NCBI RefSeq assembly: GCF_020907275.1
Contig: NZ_JAJJWI010000008.1
Coordinates: 1-64,000 of the forward strand
Source of the DNA: Pontibacter silvestris
GTDB taxonomy: Bacteria > Bacteroidota > Bacteroidia > Cytophagales > Hymenobacteraceae
Direction of reading: 5' to 3'
DNA: 64,000 nucleotides
Part shown: piece after piece, positions 8,153 through 16,611 of the stretch
Position numbering within the stretch: position 1 is the stretch's first letter
Layout of the letters: each line of letters starts with the position of its first letter
Notes under the pieces: model-generated
Told to the model about the DNA's origin: nothing
The model's database searches: none
Seen by the model: only the letters and a program-made list of their open reading frames with translations
Position numbers and translations under genes: made by a program

Positions 8153-8797
8153 TTAAATGGTTAACTCCTTCTCTTGCTGCAACTGTAACCCGACTTTAAA
8201 AACTTCTGCCAGCACCAGCACTACGAAACCAACTATTATTGTTCCAATCTTATCTATAAAAGAATCATTTATAACCTGATGCCCAGCTATTGCCATTTGA
8301 TCGACTATAAGCCGCTGTAAACTACATTTGATAAATAACCCAAAAATGGACCTATTAAAAGCATTATTCTTATCCACCTAATGCGTTGCCTTGGAAAACG
8401 CAGCCTTTCCTGAAGGAGTAGAAAATTTTATATAATTGATAGCTAAACCCAAGCACCAGTAAAATGGTAGCTAATTGCAACAGACCATATAATACAATAT
8501 CTGTTTGCAGCATTTCAGACCACGCAGTTAGCCTCACTTTTACTTTTGTCTCTATAAACTGAGGTTTCAGATCAATTTCAGTCAGGCTGTGGTTCTTGTT
8601 TGTTGCCTGATAAATTTGCCCCGGTTCACTTAGCTTAATAGTGTCTTTCAGATATGGCAACTTTTCTCCAGCAGTTTTAAGTGATACATACCAGAAGTTT
8701 AAAACAAAGAATATCGTACCTAATAAGGTTGCCTTCCATATAATGTTAAACAGGATGTTGAGGGCTTTTACTGTTTACTTTCAGCGATTGATTCCAT
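8153..8797 (-). pseudogene. DUF2975 membrane protein gene with three single-base deletions
   Basis: Three overlapping fragments together read as one DUF2975 protein of about 214 aa. From ATG 8797 the frame reads MESIAESK and stops; adding one A in the run at 8774-8776 continues as TVKALNILFNIIW, a typical DUF2975 N-terminus. A second shift in the T-run around 8395-8399 is needed to pass from RKGCVF into RQRIRWIRIMLLIG. A third near 8305-8315 is needed to reach the C-terminal LVLAEVFKVGLQLQQE and the ending ELTI characteristic of the family. Two of the three sites are homopolymers, so sequencing error is possible. Its XRE partner follows three bases downstream. Confidence 0.75.
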
Positions 8798-8855
8798 AGC
8801 AATACTAAATAAGTTTGTTTCATAAAAGTAACATTTATTTGATATCCAACAAGGA

Positions 8856-8899
8856 TTATTTCTGATATTCAATAAAAAAACATTGAATATCAGAAATAA
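8856..8899. repeat. Perfect 18-bp inverted repeat, 8-nt spacer
   Basis: Arms 8856-8873 and 8882-8899 are exact reverse complements separated by A7C. It lies upstream of the DUF2975/XRE locus and directly downstream of the kbl terminator on the minus strand. The core CTGATATTC is not T-tract flanked, so it is not an ordinary terminator. It could be an operator of the XRE protein, a cruciform, or a miniature-element remnant. Confidence 0.85.
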
Positions 8900-8905
8900 C
8901 TAAAC

Positions 8906-8937
8906 AAAAAGCCACTCCTAATGTGGGAGTGGCTTTT
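8906..8937. terminator. Bidirectional terminator after kbl
   Basis: Stem 8911-8918/8926-8933 (8 bp), flanked by A5 and T4. On the minus strand it follows the kbl stop by about 20 bp. Confidence 0.85.
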
Positions 8938-8956
8938 CTGTATCTGCAAAAAGGAG

Positions 8957-10147
8957 TTATTTTAACACACCCAGTTCTTTGCCAACTTCAGTAAACGCAG
9001 CAATAGCTTGGTCGATGTGCTCCCTGTCGTGTACTGCCGAAAGCTGCACTCTAATGCGGGCCTGTCCTTTTGGTACTACCGGGTAGTAAAAGCCTATTAC
9101 GTAAATGCCTCTGTCCAGCATACGGGCAGCAAATTCCTGCGCAAGCGGTGCATCGTACAGCATTACCGGCACAATAGGGTGGTCGCCTGGTTTGATGTCA
9201 AAGCCAGCGGATGTAATTTGCTCACGGAAATACTTGGTGTTCCACTCCAGCTTGTCACGCAGCTCGGTAGTAGAACTTAGCAAGTCCAGCACAGCAATGG
9301 AAGCACCAACTATAGAAGGTGCCAGTGAGTTAGAAAACAGGTAAGGGCGCGAACGCTGACGCAGCATATCTATGATCTCTTTACGACCTGACGTAAAGCC
9401 TCCCATAGCTCCACCAAGTGCTTTACCCAATGTGCCTGTTATGATGTCAACCTTACCCATTACATGATGATACTCATGGGTGCCACGGCCTGTCTTACCC
9501 ATAAAGCCAGTAGAATGCGAATCATCCACCAAAAGCACAGCTTTGTATTTATCAGCAAGGGCCACAATCTTATCTAGCTGTGCCACAGCGCCATCCATAG
9601 AAAAAGCACCATCTGTTACAATAATACGATGCTTGGCACCCTGTGCCTCCTGCAGCTTTGCCTCCAAGTCTTGCAGATTATTGTGCTCGTAACGGAAACG
9701 CTGTGCTTTACACAAACGAATACCATCTATAATAGAAGCATGATTTAATGCATCTGAGATAATAGCAGACTCCGCATCAAATAACGGTTCAAACACGCCT
9801 CCATTGGCATCAAAGGCAGCAGCATATAAAATAGTATCCTCTGTTCCTAAAAACTCTGATATCTTACGCTCCAGTTCTTTATGTATATCCTGTGTGCCAC
9901 AGATAAAACGCACAGAACTCATGCCATAGCCATGCGTGTCGATAGCTGCTTTTGCGGCCTCAATTACTTTAGGGTGTGCAGACAAACCAAGGTAGTTGTT
10001 GGCGCAGAAGTTAAGTACATGCGCCTGCTGTATCGTATCAATATCAGCCCCCTGTGGTGTAGTGATAACACGCTCTTTTTTATATAAACCAGCCTCCTGT
10101 ATCTCAGCAAGCTGTTGCTCTAAATCCGGTTTTAAAGTTTCGTACAT
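8957..10147 (-). CDS. kbl: Glycine C-acetyltransferase (2-amino-3-ketobutyrate CoA ligase)
   Basis: 396 aa, fold-type I PLP enzyme of the alpha-oxoamine synthase family. It cleaves 2-amino-3-oxobutyrate with CoA into glycine and acetyl-CoA, the second step of threonine breakdown. The N-terminus matches Kbl proteins, as do [19 protein letters not shown] with the PLP-phosphate/ring contacts, and the Schiff-base K242 in TLGKALGG. Serine palmitoyltransferase is a relative, but the presence of tdh 1.7 kb away supports Kbl. The repeat-protein gene lies 50 bp upstream on the same strand. Confidence 0.92.
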   Translation of the reverse strand: MYETLKPDLEQQLAEIQEAGLYKKERVITTPQGADIDTIQQAHVLNFCANNYLGLSAHPKVIEAAKAAIDTHGYGMSSVRFICGTQDIHKELERKISEFLGTEDTILYAAAFDANGGVFEPLFDAESAIISDALNHASIIDGIRLCKAQRFRYEHNNLQDLEAKLQEAQGAKHRIIVTDGAFSMDGAVAQLDKIVALADKYKAVLLVDDSHSTGFMGKTGRGTHEYHHVMGKVDIITGTLGKALGGAMGGFTSGRKEIIDMLRQRSRPYLFSNSLAPSIVGASIAVLDLLSSTTELRDKLEWNTKYFREQITSAGFDIKPGDHPIVPVMLYDAPLAQEFAARMLDRGIYVIGFYYPVVPKGQARIRVQLSAVHDREHIDQAIAAFTEVGKELGVLK

Positions 10148-10197
10148 AGTTTCTTTGTTAGTTATTCATTTCTTGTATCAGATAAAGCATTTCCTCG

Positions 10198-11397
10198 CTA
10201 AGCACCAGCAGCATCTTCGCCATTATCTGGCTTAGGTGGTGGGCGGCGAATAATAGGGCGAGGCCGTGGCGGTTTAGGTCGCTCCTCCCCTTGCACAGGG
10301 TCTTCTGCTTTTGGTTCAGCTGGCTGCTCCTTCTCTACTCGCTTGTCTTCCGCTGCAGGAGTAGCCTGTGGAGGAATGGCAGTTGGTCGCCGCATTATAG
10401 GCCTTAGCCTTGGTAGTTTTGGCTTTTGCCCTCCCGGTTCCGCAGTATTTTCAGGTTTAGGCACTTCAGCAGGCTTTTCATCCGCTAATTTTGCCTCCTC
10501 CTGCTCTGGCCGCTTGGTGAGTGCTGCCGGGCGCTTCATAATGGGCCTAGAGCGTGGTGGTTTGGAAGCAGCCTCTTCTGCAGGAGGTGCTGGCTGGGTT
10601 TCATTTGCTGGCTCAGCAGGAGCATCTGATTTCTGTGGTGACTTTTGTAAAGCTACTGGGCGCTTCATTACCGGTCTTGGCCTCGGTGGCTTAGGTACTT
10701 CCGGCACCTGACCAGCAGCAGGCTGTTCAGCAGAAGCAGCCTTTTCAGCACTATTGTCAGGGGTAGTATCAGCTGGCTTAGTAAGTGCCGCTGGGCGTTT
10801 TATAACTGGCCTCGGACGTGGTGGCTTTGTAGCCTCAGCTGTTTTTTCTGGTACAGCATTTTCTTCCGCTGCAGCAGAGGAATCGGCAAGGTTAGCAGTT
10901 GACTCGTCAGATGCTTTTTTCAGAGCTGCAGGTCGCTTAATAACTGGCCTCGGACGAGCAGGTTTAGCTCCTTCTGATGATGCTTCCGCCGCTGACCTGC
11001 TTTCCTCTAGTTCAGCCTCTGCAGATGCCTTTGCCTCCGGGGCAGGTTTTGGTATAACAGGGCGCTTCACAACAGGCCTTGGCTTAGGAGCCACAGTAGC
11101 TTTATCTTCGGATGCCTCTTCTGGTGCAACAGGCTTTGCAGGCTTAGCTGCTGCCACAGCTCTCTTGGCTGCTGGTTTTGGTGCTGCCGTTGTTACAGCA
11201 GCCTGTTTCGGTATATGCTCCTCTTTTAGATGATACTTTATGCGCACATTGTTCAGCACCATCTTTACAGCCATATAAAAGCTGTTAGGGTGCATTTGTG
11301 CATACATTTCCTCCCAGGCCTTATAACGTACCGTGTCTTCGGCTTCAAAAGCAGCCTTATCTATTCTTCTCTTTATCAGATACTCTTCAAACGTCAT
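10198..11397 (-). CDS. Pro/Arg/Ala repeat protein with conserved N-terminal domain, function unknown
   Basis: About 399 aa from ATG 11397; a GTG 24 bp upstream is possible. Residues 1-60 form an ordered, helical-looking domain with HPNSF. The rest is low complexity: seven copies of a module near PPRPRPVIKRPAAL, separated by 25-45 residues rich in Ala, Glu, Pro and Lys. Later copies vary as RSRPIMKRP, RLRPIMRRP and RPRPIIRRP. Charge alternates between basic modules and acidic linkers. No signal peptide or membrane helix. The dense basic repeats could bind nucleic acid or acidic partners; this is speculation. Its location between kbl and tdh is not explained. Confidence 0.8.
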   Translation of the reverse strand: MTFEEYLIKRRIDKAAFEAEDTVRYKAWEEMYAQMHPNSFYMAVKMVLNNVRIKYHLKEEHIPKQAAVTTAAPKPAAKRAVAAAKPAKPVAPEEASEDKATVAPKPRPVVKRPVIPKPAPEAKASAEAELEESRSAAEASSEGAKPARPRPVIKRPAALKKASDESTANLADSSAAAEENAVPEKTAEATKPPRPRPVIKRPAALTKPADTTPDNSAEKAASAEQPAAGQVPEVPKPPRPRPVMKRPVALQKSPQKSDAPAEPANETQPAPPAEEAASKPPRSRPIMKRPAALTKRPEQEEAKLADEKPAEVPKPENTAEPGGQKPKLPRLRPIMRRPTAIPPQATPAAEDKRVEKEQPAEPKAEDPVQGEERPKPPRPRPIIRRPPPKPDNGEDAAGA

Positions 11398-11607
11398 GCT
11401 TTGTATGTGATATACCTCCACTCCTGTGGCTGCGGCGTAGTACAGGCTCTCGCAGTTTCCAACTTATTTTTCAGAACCAGAAAAGCCTCAACTGCACAAA
11501 TATAAGAAAATCAGCAGGCTCACACAGCCTGCACTAATCGCTATTTCAGTAATATTATCAAATCTTTAAATCAGATGCCGTCTGTTTTAAGGTCTTCAAA
11601 CCCGGCT

Positions 11608-11615
11608 TACCTTTG
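11608..11615 (+). promoter_or_regulatory. TAnnTTTG -7 element for tiny-ORF unit 2
   Basis: TACCTTTG matches the Bacteroidota -7 consensus exactly and lies 14 bp before the tiny ORF ATG, so the expected transcript would begin only a few bases ahead of it. The -33 element is not clear. Confidence 0.5.
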
Positions 11616-11629
11616 TCTTAAGGTGAATA

Positions 11630-11656
11630 ATGGTTAAAGTTAGATTAGTTAGATGA
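11630..11656 (+). CDS. Candidate 8-codon tiny ORF ending KVRLVR (copy 2)
   Basis: ATG 11630 opens M-V-K-V-R-L-V-R-stop. The final 18 nt equal those of the unit at 1102-1119, although flanking DNA and terminator hairpins are unrelated. It sits between a -7 element (11608) and a terminator (11659), giving a predicted transcript of about 65-70 nt. It lies 155 bp upstream of tdh in the same orientation, so a leader-peptide/attenuator role for tdh is one option and an independent micro-gene or small RNA is another. Confidence 0.4.
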   Translation: MVKVRLVR

Positions 11657-11658
11657 GG

Positions 11659-11690
11659 ACGCTTGCTTATGGCAGGCGTTTTCTCTTTTG
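11659..11690 (+). terminator. Intrinsic terminator of tiny-ORF unit 2
   Basis: Stem 11659-11666/11672-11679 (8 bp with one G-T pair), then a T-rich run interrupted by C. The stem begins three bases after the tiny ORF stop. Confidence 0.75.
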
Positions 11691-11810
11691 CACTCTTTCA
11701 AGCAACTATTTAATTAAAGCCACAACACACGAACAATCCTTAGGAATGTAGCGCTGTTCCTTTTAGTATTCCTGCCAAAACGGTTACTTTGCACAAACGT
11801 TAAATAATCT

Positions 11811-12791
11811 ATGGCAAATACAGGCGATATGGTACTGGTGATTGGTGCCTGCGGACAGCTTGGTTCTGAACTTACTCTTGAGCTACGTAACCTATACGGA
11901 GGGTCTAATGTGGTGGCAGCTGACATAACAGCCCCCAAACAAGCTGACTTACGTGACTCCGGTCCTTTTGAGAAAGTAGATGTATTAAATACAGGTGTTT
12001 TAGCCGAGTTGGCTTCTAAATATAACTTTACTCAAATCTACCACCTGGCAGCTGTACTTTCGGCCACAGGAGAGCAAAATCCTAAGTTTGCCTGGCGTCT
12101 GAACATGGACGGCCTTTTTAACGTGCTGGACTTAGCACTTGAGCGTAAGGTAAGTAAAATATTCTGGCCAAGTTCTATTGCCGTGTTTGGTCCTAATACA
12201 CCACGCCAAGATACGCCTCAGTATACTGTTATGGACCCGAACACGGTTTACGGCATTAGTAAGCAGGCTGGTGAGCGCTGGTGCGCGTACTATTTCGAGA
12301 AGTATGGCCTTGATGTGCGCGGTATCCGATACCCAGGCCTTGTTGGCTATAAGGCCCTACCAGGTGGGGGCACAACAGATTATGCTGTAGATATTTATCA
12401 TAAGGCTTTGAAAGGTAAAGCCTTTGAGTGCTTTTTAAATAAAGATACATATCTGCCTATGATGTACATGCCAGATGCTATAAAAGCTACTTTGGATCTG
12501 ATGCATGCTCCTGCAGAGCAGATAACAGTACGCGATTCATACAATGTAGGCGCCATGAGTTTTGCCCCCCAGGAAATTGCTGCTTCCATACGAAAACATA
12601 TTTCTGATTTTGAAATTACATATCAGCCAGATTATCGCCAGCAGATAGCTGCATCGTGGCCGCAAAGCATAGACGATAGCAAAGCGCAGCAAGACTGGGG
12701 CTGGCAACCCGCTTACAATTTGGATACAATGACAGAAGACATACTGCTCAACCTGAAGAAAATGAAGACCGAGCACTTGATAGCTCATTAA
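11811..12791 (+). CDS. tdh: L-threonine 3-dehydrogenase, short-chain (SDR) type
   Basis: 326-aa NAD-dependent enzyme oxidising threonine to 2-amino-3-oxobutyrate, the substrate of Kbl. It is the epimerase-like SDR form, not the zinc alcohol-dehydrogenase form. The nucleotide-binding GACGQLG is at 12-18, the catalytic Y147-x-x-x-K151 in VYGISK, and IRYPGLVGYKALPGGGTTDYA is the substrate-loop region typical of this family. It pairs functionally with kbl, but on the opposite strand. Start ATG 11811. Confidence 0.9.
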   Translation: MANTGDMVLVIGACGQLGSELTLELRNLYGGSNVVAADITAPKQADLRDSGPFEKVDVLNTGVLAELASKYNFTQIYHLAAVLSATGEQNPKFAWRLNMDGLFNVLDLALERKVSKIFWPSSIAVFGPNTPRQDTPQYTVMDPNTVYGISKQAGERWCAYYFEKYGLDVRGIRYPGLVGYKALPGGGTTDYAVDIYHKALKGKAFECFLNKDTYLPMMYMPDAIKATLDLMHAPAEQITVRDSYNVGAMSFAPQEIAASIRKHISDFEITYQPDYRQQIAASWPQSIDDSKAQQDWGWQPAYNLDTMTEDILLNLKKMKTEHLIAH

Positions 12792-12808
12792 AAAGCATCT
12801 GTTTAAAA

Positions 12809-12919
12809 CTACTCCAACTCAATGTCTTCTATTCCACAGCAGCAAGATTTTGGCGTGTCGTTGGCGGCCTGCTCAACTTTCTTTCCCAGAAATAGTTTAT
12901 AGACCTGCCACGTATAAGT
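12809..12919 (-). pseudogene. Possible remnant or unusual-start small Cys-rich ORF
   Basis: A 36-codon open frame without ATG, GTG or TTG reads TWQVYKLFLGKKVEQ and ends in KSCCCGIEDIELE before TAG. Its composition looks protein-like (amphipathic start, Cys triplet, acidic end) and it fills the tdh-DUF3891 gap on the minus strand. It may be the tail of a lost gene or chance. Confidence 0.25.
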
Positions 12920-12928
12920 CTATCTTTT

Positions 12929-13657
12929 ATGATTGTAAACACTGTACCTGAGGGTTGGGAGGTAATATATCAGCAGGCACATGGAATACTGGCGGCGCAG
13001 TTGGCTTACAGCTTAAAACCAGAGCTGCACTGCCCGCACTGGGTTGAAACCATAGTAGCCATTGCTAACCACGACAACCGCCAGAAACACTGGCGAGGCA
13101 AAGATGGTCTCACTCCAGCAGGAGCACCCGCCGATTTTACTTTACTGCCTGCTACCTTAGAACAGGCAAAAGAACTTATGCATGCTGTCCGCTTTGAGAG
13201 CCGTTGGGTAACCTTGCTTACCTCTATGCATATGAGTTTCCTTTATGAAAGCCAGCGGGATAGAAGTAAGGCAAATGAACTTTTTCTTGATGAACAGCTG
13301 GCAATACAGAAAAGCTGCCGGCAGAGCCTCCACATAAGTAAAGAAGAAGCAGAAAAAGCTTATGCCGTTTTGCAATGGTGCGATAGTCTTTCGCTCATAC
13401 TTTGCCGCAATGAATTACCTGCTGCTGAACGGGTACTTGAGATAGCCTCAGGCCCTGACGGAAAAACGTATTTTGCAAACCAACTGGTAAACCAAGCGGT
13501 ACATGTAACTCCCTGGCCTTTTGTAAAAGATGAGTTAGAGGTACAGGTAGAGTATCGTGTACTAAGAAAGCTTCAGTTTAATGATGACGCAGAACTGATT
13601 GAGGCCTTACACCTGGCAGAAGTAAGATATAAGAACTGGATATTTAGCTCCAAGTAA
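12929..13657 (+). CDS. DUF3891 family protein
   Basis: 242 aa, soluble. The N-terminal half has a His/Asp-rich stretch (HGILAAQLA, HCPHW, IANHDNRQKHW) that resembles the DUF3891 pattern and could bind metal; function is unknown. A second region contains VLQWCDSLSLILCR. It stands alone between tdh and the thioredoxin-like gene. Confidence 0.75.
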   Translation: MIVNTVPEGWEVIYQQAHGILAAQLAYSLKPELHCPHWVETIVAIANHDNRQKHWRGKDGLTPAGAPADFTLLPATLEQAKELMHAVRFESRWVTLLTSMHMSFLYESQRDRSKANELFLDEQLAIQKSCRQSLHISKEEAEKAYAVLQWCDSLSLILCRNELPAAERVLEIASGPDGKTYFANQLVNQAVHVTPWPFVKDELEVQVEYRVLRKLQFNDDAELIEALHLAEVRYKNWIFSSK

Positions 13658-13756
13658 AGTACCCAAAGCCAATCCCTGTTAACCTATATCTCTGATTCTT
13701 CGTCTTTACATCTAGCATCTACACATATAAAATGACATATATAGGAGAATTAAAAA

Positions 13757-14074
13757 ATGACAATATTAGAATCAAACGACAACGAACTGAGAAGGTTAAT
13801 ATTTGAGAAAGACAGAGTTATTGTAAAGTTTATAGATGAAGATTGCCCTGTATGTAGAGCTTTAGCTCCTACATTTCAGAATTTTGCATCAAACCCTGAT
13901 TACCAAAATATTACATTTGTGCGTATGAACGCCAAGGAAAACCCTGTTTCAAGTAAGGAAGTAAAGATGTCAGGAACACCTTTTTTTGCTATTTACAGAA
14001 ACGGAACACTTAAAGACTGCGGAATTGTTTCCACTGAAGATGGGCTGCGCGACCTGTTACAAAAGCTCTTATAG
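13757..14074 (+). CDS. Thioredoxin-like protein with CPVC active site
   Basis: 105 aa, a single thioredoxin fold without signal peptide, so cytosolic. The redox motif is C30-P-V-C33 instead of the classical CGPC, and the cis-proline is in SGTPFF. The CxxC dipeptide sets redox potential, so this protein may act as a reductase or isomerase with a specialised partner; the partner is unknown. The 15 bases before the ATG contain AGGAG, a possible ribosome binding site. Confidence 0.8.
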   Translation: MTILESNDNELRRLIFEKDRVIVKFIDEDCPVCRALAPTFQNFASNPDYQNITFVRMNAKENPVSSKEVKMSGTPFFAIYRNGTLKDCGIVSTEDGLRDLLQKLL

Positions 14075-14176
14075 CTACATCATCAGAATAAATTAGTTTA
14101 GTACAAACCACGCCAACCATAGCTGATATGAAAAAGCCGTTGTAACTTGCGCCGCTTTTTATTTATCAGCAATAGC

Positions 14177-15631
14177 GTGAAGAAATACATTTTACAACTC
14201 ACTGCACTACTGTGGCTTACAGCCACGGTAGGCTTTACCCTACAAGGCTGCTCCAGTACAGATAAACTTAACACAGCAGCCCCTTCCTCAGCAGTAGCCA
14301 AAGCACCTGCTTACCAACCTCAACTTTCTTCTGTATCGGTGCCGGTTTCTGTTTCTATTACAGCTATGGAAGACAAGCTGAACAAGGAACTAAGCGGCAC
14401 CCTTTATAAAGACGATAAACTGGACGATCACAATGTTGCCGTAACAGTTACAAAGAAAGGCCGCATGACTGTCCGGGCTGAAAAGGACAAAATTTACTTC
14501 AGTGTTCCGCTGAACATTTATACAAAAGGCCGCTGGAAATGGGACCCATGTAAATTCTGCCCTGCCATCGATAAAGCTGAGGATACTTCTTTTGACATGG
14601 TCATTAAAACAGAAAGCAAAGTTGGTTTAACAGAAGACTATAAAATCAGTACAGTTACCAGCGGAGACTTTGAGTGGGGCAACACAAAACCTACACTACA
14701 ATTAGGCCCTCTTAAAATTGGGTTGGCCCGTTTTATAGAACCAGCCTTGCGCAGCCAGATGAATAACCTGGCAAAGCAGTTAGATAAAGAACTGCAAAGC
14801 CGCCTGGATATACGCCAGTATGTAGCAGATGCCTGGCTGATGATGCAGGAGCCTGTAAAGCTGAATGATGAGTTGAATGCCTGGTTAAGCATTACTCCAA
14901 AAGAGGTACGCATTGCACCGTTACAGGCTAAGAACGGCACACTGAACACACGCATTGGCATTACGTCTTATATTACTGTCAGCACAGACGGTAAACCTCA
15001 GACGCAGATCAACAAAAGCCTGCCAAAACTGGTAACAGACAGCCGTATGTCAGATGATATCCAGATAGGGCTGACGGCTAACATTTCTTATGCACATGCC
15101 AGTAAAATGCTACAGGAACAGGTGGCAAAACAGACCTATACGTTTGACGAAGGCAAAAGCCAGGTAACTGTTAATGATGTCTCCATTTCGCCTAATGGAG
15201 AGCAACTGGTGCTGATGCTGGATGTGAATGGTAAAACAAAAGCCGGCTTATTTACCAAAAAAATTGTAGGCAAAGTATACCTACGGGGCACTCCTTACTA
15301 TGATGCTCAGGCCACTTCTATTAAAGTTCGTGATGTAGATTATGACCTCGACACCAAAGACAAATTACTGAGCACTGCCAGTTGGTTAGCAAAGAATAAG
15401 TTTAAAGACATAATTCAGGCACAGGTAAACATACCAGTGCAAAGCCAGATTACAGAGGCAAAACAGCTACTGCAAGCTACATTGGATAAATCAGGACGAG
15501 TACATGAGTCGGTGTTGTTGCGGGGTAGAGTCCAGGAAATAACTCCTGAGAATATATACCTTACTTCAGAAGGCATAAAGGCTGTCATAAACGCCAAAGG
15601 CACTCTAACCGCTACTATAGATAAACTCTGA
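14177..15631 (+). CDS. DUF4403 family lipoprotein
   Basis: 484 aa from GTG 14177, chosen because it gives a clean lipoprotein signal: basic MKKY, a hydrophobic core, and lipobox LQGC with Cys near residue 25. A TTG at 14147 would add ten residues. The body is beta-rich with the DUF4403 layout (TFDxVIKTES, LQLGPLKIGLARF, DVDYDLDTKDKLLSTASWL); DUF4403 proteins are thought to be envelope lipid-binding-like, which remains inferred. A terminator follows. Confidence 0.8.
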   Translation: MKKYILQLTALLWLTATVGFTLQGCSSTDKLNTAAPSSAVAKAPAYQPQLSSVSVPVSVSITAMEDKLNKELSGTLYKDDKLDDHNVAVTVTKKGRMTVRAEKDKIYFSVPLNIYTKGRWKWDPCKFCPAIDKAEDTSFDMVIKTESKVGLTEDYKISTVTSGDFEWGNTKPTLQLGPLKIGLARFIEPALRSQMNNLAKQLDKELQSRLDIRQYVADAWLMMQEPVKLNDELNAWLSITPKEVRIAPLQAKNGTLNTRIGITSYITVSTDGKPQTQINKSLPKLVTDSRMSDDIQIGLTANISYAHASKMLQEQVAKQTYTFDEGKSQVTVNDVSISPNGEQLVLMLDVNGKTKAGLFTKKIVGKVYLRGTPYYDAQATSIKVRDVDYDLDTKDKLLSTASWLAKNKFKDIIQAQVNIPVQSQITEAKQLLQATLDKSGRVHESVLLRGRVQEITPENIYLTSEGIKAVINAKGTLTATIDKL

Positions 15632-15652
15632 CTCTTCTCCGGAAGAAACAAT

Positions 15653-15692
15653 AACAGAACCGGCTGCTATAACAGGCCGCCGGTTCTGTTTA
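15653..15692. terminator. Terminator after DUF4403 gene
   Basis: Perfect 12-bp stem 15653-15664/15679-15690 with a 14-nt loop and a short T-run. Confidence 0.75.
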
Positions 15693-15738
15693 AGGAGATT
15701 ACACGAAAGCTCTATTTGATATTAACCATTGTCTTACT

Positions 15739-16476
15739 TTAGAATTTATCTATTGGAGTCGGGCTATCAAAAACTGCATCAGGAATATAAGTGGGAACCG
15801 CAATGTGGAACACCTCAAAATCACTTTGCGGATTGCTCCGGTCACTGGCTAACTTTATGCTACCATAATTTCTGTAATTGGTCCACCGTCGGGTAAAAAC
15901 AGGGCTTGTATCAGTATAATGCTTAAAAAATGCCCATTGTGTTACCAGCCCCAGCTCTTTATCTATCCAGACCATATATTTACAGTCCGGTGTCAGATTA
16001 ACGCTATCGCTGGTCATTTCTAAAACAAAGGCATCTGAGTTGTCCATTGTTTTGTCCTGTCCCAAATACTTTAGCCTCACTCCCTCTTCCTGCAGTTTAA
16101 AAGGCAACACCAGCCAAAGCGAATTGTTTACCCAGCTGCGATAGGCCAGTTCCTTTAGCCTTAAAGCTTCTTCAGGGTCCTGTACCTCCTGCCCATCCTT
16201 GTATGTTTTCCCGCCCTTGGTTACCAAGTCAATAACAGCTACCATGTTCCTTTCTTCCAGGCGATACCTATGCTCTCTTTTGTCCCAAACCTGATATTGG
16301 TTATTATAACTCCAGGCAATAAAGCGGGTATTATTCCATTCCTTGCTTCCCCCCATATTCTGGACTACTTGTTGTGCTATAGCTGTAGTGCTATCTGACT
16401 GTACGGCAATAGCATAAGCGTTAAAACCCCAGCTTATTATTAACAGTAGCAGCAACATGTGTATCTTATGTCTCAT
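15739..16476 (-). CDS. Secreted LolA-like / DUF6503-type protein
   Basis: 245 aa with a signal peptide (about 1-23, ending AYA). Features such as NMGGSKEWNNTRFIAW, a VWDKREHRYR strand, ALRLKELAYRSWVNNSLWLVLPFKL and the late RWTNYRNYGSIKLAS recall the Bacteroidota outer-membrane lipoprotein-sorting-like fold. No catalytic residues can be assigned. Convergent with the DUF4403 gene. Confidence 0.6.
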   Translation of the reverse strand: MRHKIHMLLLLLIISWGFNAYAIAVQSDSTTAIAQQVVQNMGGSKEWNNTRFIAWSYNNQYQVWDKREHRYRLEERNMVAVIDLVTKGGKTYKDGQEVQDPEEALRLKELAYRSWVNNSLWLVLPFKLQEEGVRLKYLGQDKTMDNSDAFVLEMTSDSVNLTPDCKYMVWIDKELGLVTQWAFFKHYTDTSPVFTRRWTNYRNYGSIKLASDRSNPQSDFEVFHIAVPTYIPDAVFDSPTPIDKF

Positions 16477-16611
16477 AACTATTGAGATAACTTCTGCAAG
16501 TATTCTATTCAGTGCATATTTATGGTATACTCTAAATAACGATTATCAAACTTAACTGTTCTCATTCCGTAACCCAACAAGTATATCTGATATCAATCAA
16601 CCGCTGTACCT

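Noticed and set aside
8957..10147. Serine palmitoyltransferase instead of Kbl
   Set aside because: The N-terminal sequence and the nearby tdh fit glycine C-acetyltransferase better.
10343..11233. Long plus-strand open frames rich in Gly and Ser opposite the repeat protein
   Set aside because: They are antisense shadows of the repeated Pro/Arg/Ala codons on the minus strand, whose reverse complement is naturally open.
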